62,078 bases of DNA from CAYNND01 sp964398775 (GTDB taxonomy: Bacteria; Patescibacteriota; Minisyncoccia; Phycocordibacterales; UBA2100): positions 1-62,078 of the forward strand of contig CAYNND010000008.1 in the NCBI GenBank assembly GCA_964398775.1, read 5' to 3'. The translations under genes were made by a program, and so were the position numbers. Below, piece after piece: positions 61,697 to 62,078 of this stretch. Under the pieces are notes generated by a model, which was not told where the DNA came from, did not search any database, and saw only the letters and a program-made list of their open reading frames with translations. Each line of letters opens with the position of its first letter. Positions within the stretch are counted from its first letter, which is position 1.

Positions 61697-61993
61697 ATGA
61701 GCCTTATATTTTGCCCTGAGTGCAAGAAAGAAATCTCTTCTGAGGCAGTGTCATGCCCAAATTGTGGCTTTCCTCTCAGAAGACCCCAAGCAGTTGAGCT
61801 TACCGATAAAGGAAGTAAATTGGCAATTTTGTTCTCAATTGCCATTTGTTGCGTCTCTTCTTCAATTTTTGCCCTTGGTTACTTCCATAACGCAGTGCCG
61901 AAATTAATTCAGAACATTGCTGCAGTTAGTTTCTTTTTTGGATTTTTTCTATTCTTAGTAGCAAGATTGACTGCTTGGTGGCGCAGAGGGTAA
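61697..61993 (+). CDS. zinc-ribbon membrane protein, 98 aa
   Basis: A short protein with an N-terminal zinc ribbon (FCPECKKEI and SCPNCGFPL, CxxC pairs at about 6-9 and 20-23) followed by two transmembrane helices (about 42-61 and 69-89). Proteins of this build are common as membrane-associated zinc-ribbon proteins of unknown role. TACAAT is exactly six bases before the ATG. Base composition is somewhat more AT-rich than the core genes. Confidence 0.85.
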   Translation: MSLIFCPECKKEISSEAVSCPNCGFPLRRPQAVELTDKGSKLAILFSIAICCVSSSIFALGYFHNAVPKLIQNIAAVSFFFGFFLFLVARLTAWWRRG

Positions 61994-62022
61994 TTGACCA
62001 TATTTTTGTGGTAGCATTACAG

Positions 62023-62078
62023 TATGTCTAACAAAGTTATCTTAACAGTCTTAGCAGCAGTCGGTGGACTCTTTCTCG
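62023..62078 (+). CDS. partial gene at window end, signal or anchor-containing protein
   Basis: Only 18 codons are visible: MSNKVILTVLAAVGGLFL, a hydrophobic N-terminus that fits a signal peptide or membrane anchor. TAGCAT lies exactly six bases before the ATG, so the start is well supported. The gene continues beyond the window and its product cannot be named. Confidence 0.6.

Noticed and set aside
1..62078. Insertion sequences, prophage or CRISPR arrays
   Set aside because: No transposase, integrase, phage structural gene or regularly spaced repeat was found in reading both strands.

Overview
The window reads as a chromosome fragment of a Candidate Phyla Radiation bacterium (Patescibacteria, most likely the Parcubacteria group). 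This placement is inferred from the style of the gene set, not from a marker phylogeny. Genes are compact, many are small and membrane-anchored, RF1 is short, L31 is the zinc-free type, there are several Nudix hydrolases, and families such as DUF1295/DUF2177, Gmad2, SIMPL, and RmuC with an N-terminal anchor recur. TGA is used as a stop codon, so the code is not the Gracilibacteria/SR1 variant. There is no rRNA, CRISPR array, transposase or prophage core. One tRNA (Gln, CTG) is present near the right end.

Layout. 1-8.3 kb: a structured leader with a 69-aa gene, a methyltransferase, malic enzyme, a 31-aa membrane peptide, a phosphoribosyltransferase-like protein, RmuC, a P-type cation ATPase, a YqeY-like protein and an HNH protein. 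8.4-16.4 kb: an ABC exporter interrupted by an artificial assembly gap, an MFS protein, then a translation block (TsaC/Sua5, RF1, L31 type B, L25) with a lytic transglycosylase. 16.3-19.1 kb: a staphylococcal-nuclease-like protein and an AT-rich EcoRI-type restriction-modification pair. 19.2-26.2 kb: a tiny Lys/Ala-rich protein, a VKOR-like protein, a GH3 hexosaminidase-like enzyme, SIMPL and DUF2585 proteins, then a probable zinc regulon: a Fur-family regulator with YibE/F facing a surface protein with a ZIP transporter across a perfect 23-bp palindrome.

26.2-31.7 kb: all three steps of L-serine synthesis (serB, serA and a serC-like gene) with a double D-Ala-D-Ala-ligase-like ATP-grasp fusion between serB and serA. 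31.9-40.7 kb: a redox island with two paralogous FAD-linked (D-lactate/glycolate type) oxidases, a ferric-reductase/NADPH-oxidase-like flavocytochrome, an M16 peptidase, and a thioredoxin-like/CcdA-like fusion. 40.7-53.9 kb: mostly minus-strand housekeeping and membrane proteins (Nudix, DedA, BaiN-type flavoprotein, PPOX, Gmad2, M24 peptidase, VOC, META, SPFH). 54.0-57.6 kb: two large coupled proteins of unknown function, one with a glycine-zipper core and an OmpA-like C-terminus, the other with a poly-Gly linker and a Ser/Thr-rich centre. 57.8-62.1 kb: DUF378, fasciclin, SOUL and cupin proteins, a lipoprotein-like protein, a Nudix protein, a closed multi-branched RNA-like element, tRNA-Gln and a zinc-ribbon protein.

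The strongest genome-wide signal is transcriptional. By eye about 29 genes have a -10 hexamer of form TAnnnT exactly six bases before ATG, which predicts leaderless mRNAs as the default. A few small genes instead have strong sigma70-type promoters, a leader, a Shine-Dalgarno sequence and an intrinsic terminator. I used the TAnnnT-N6-ATG rule to choose many starts.
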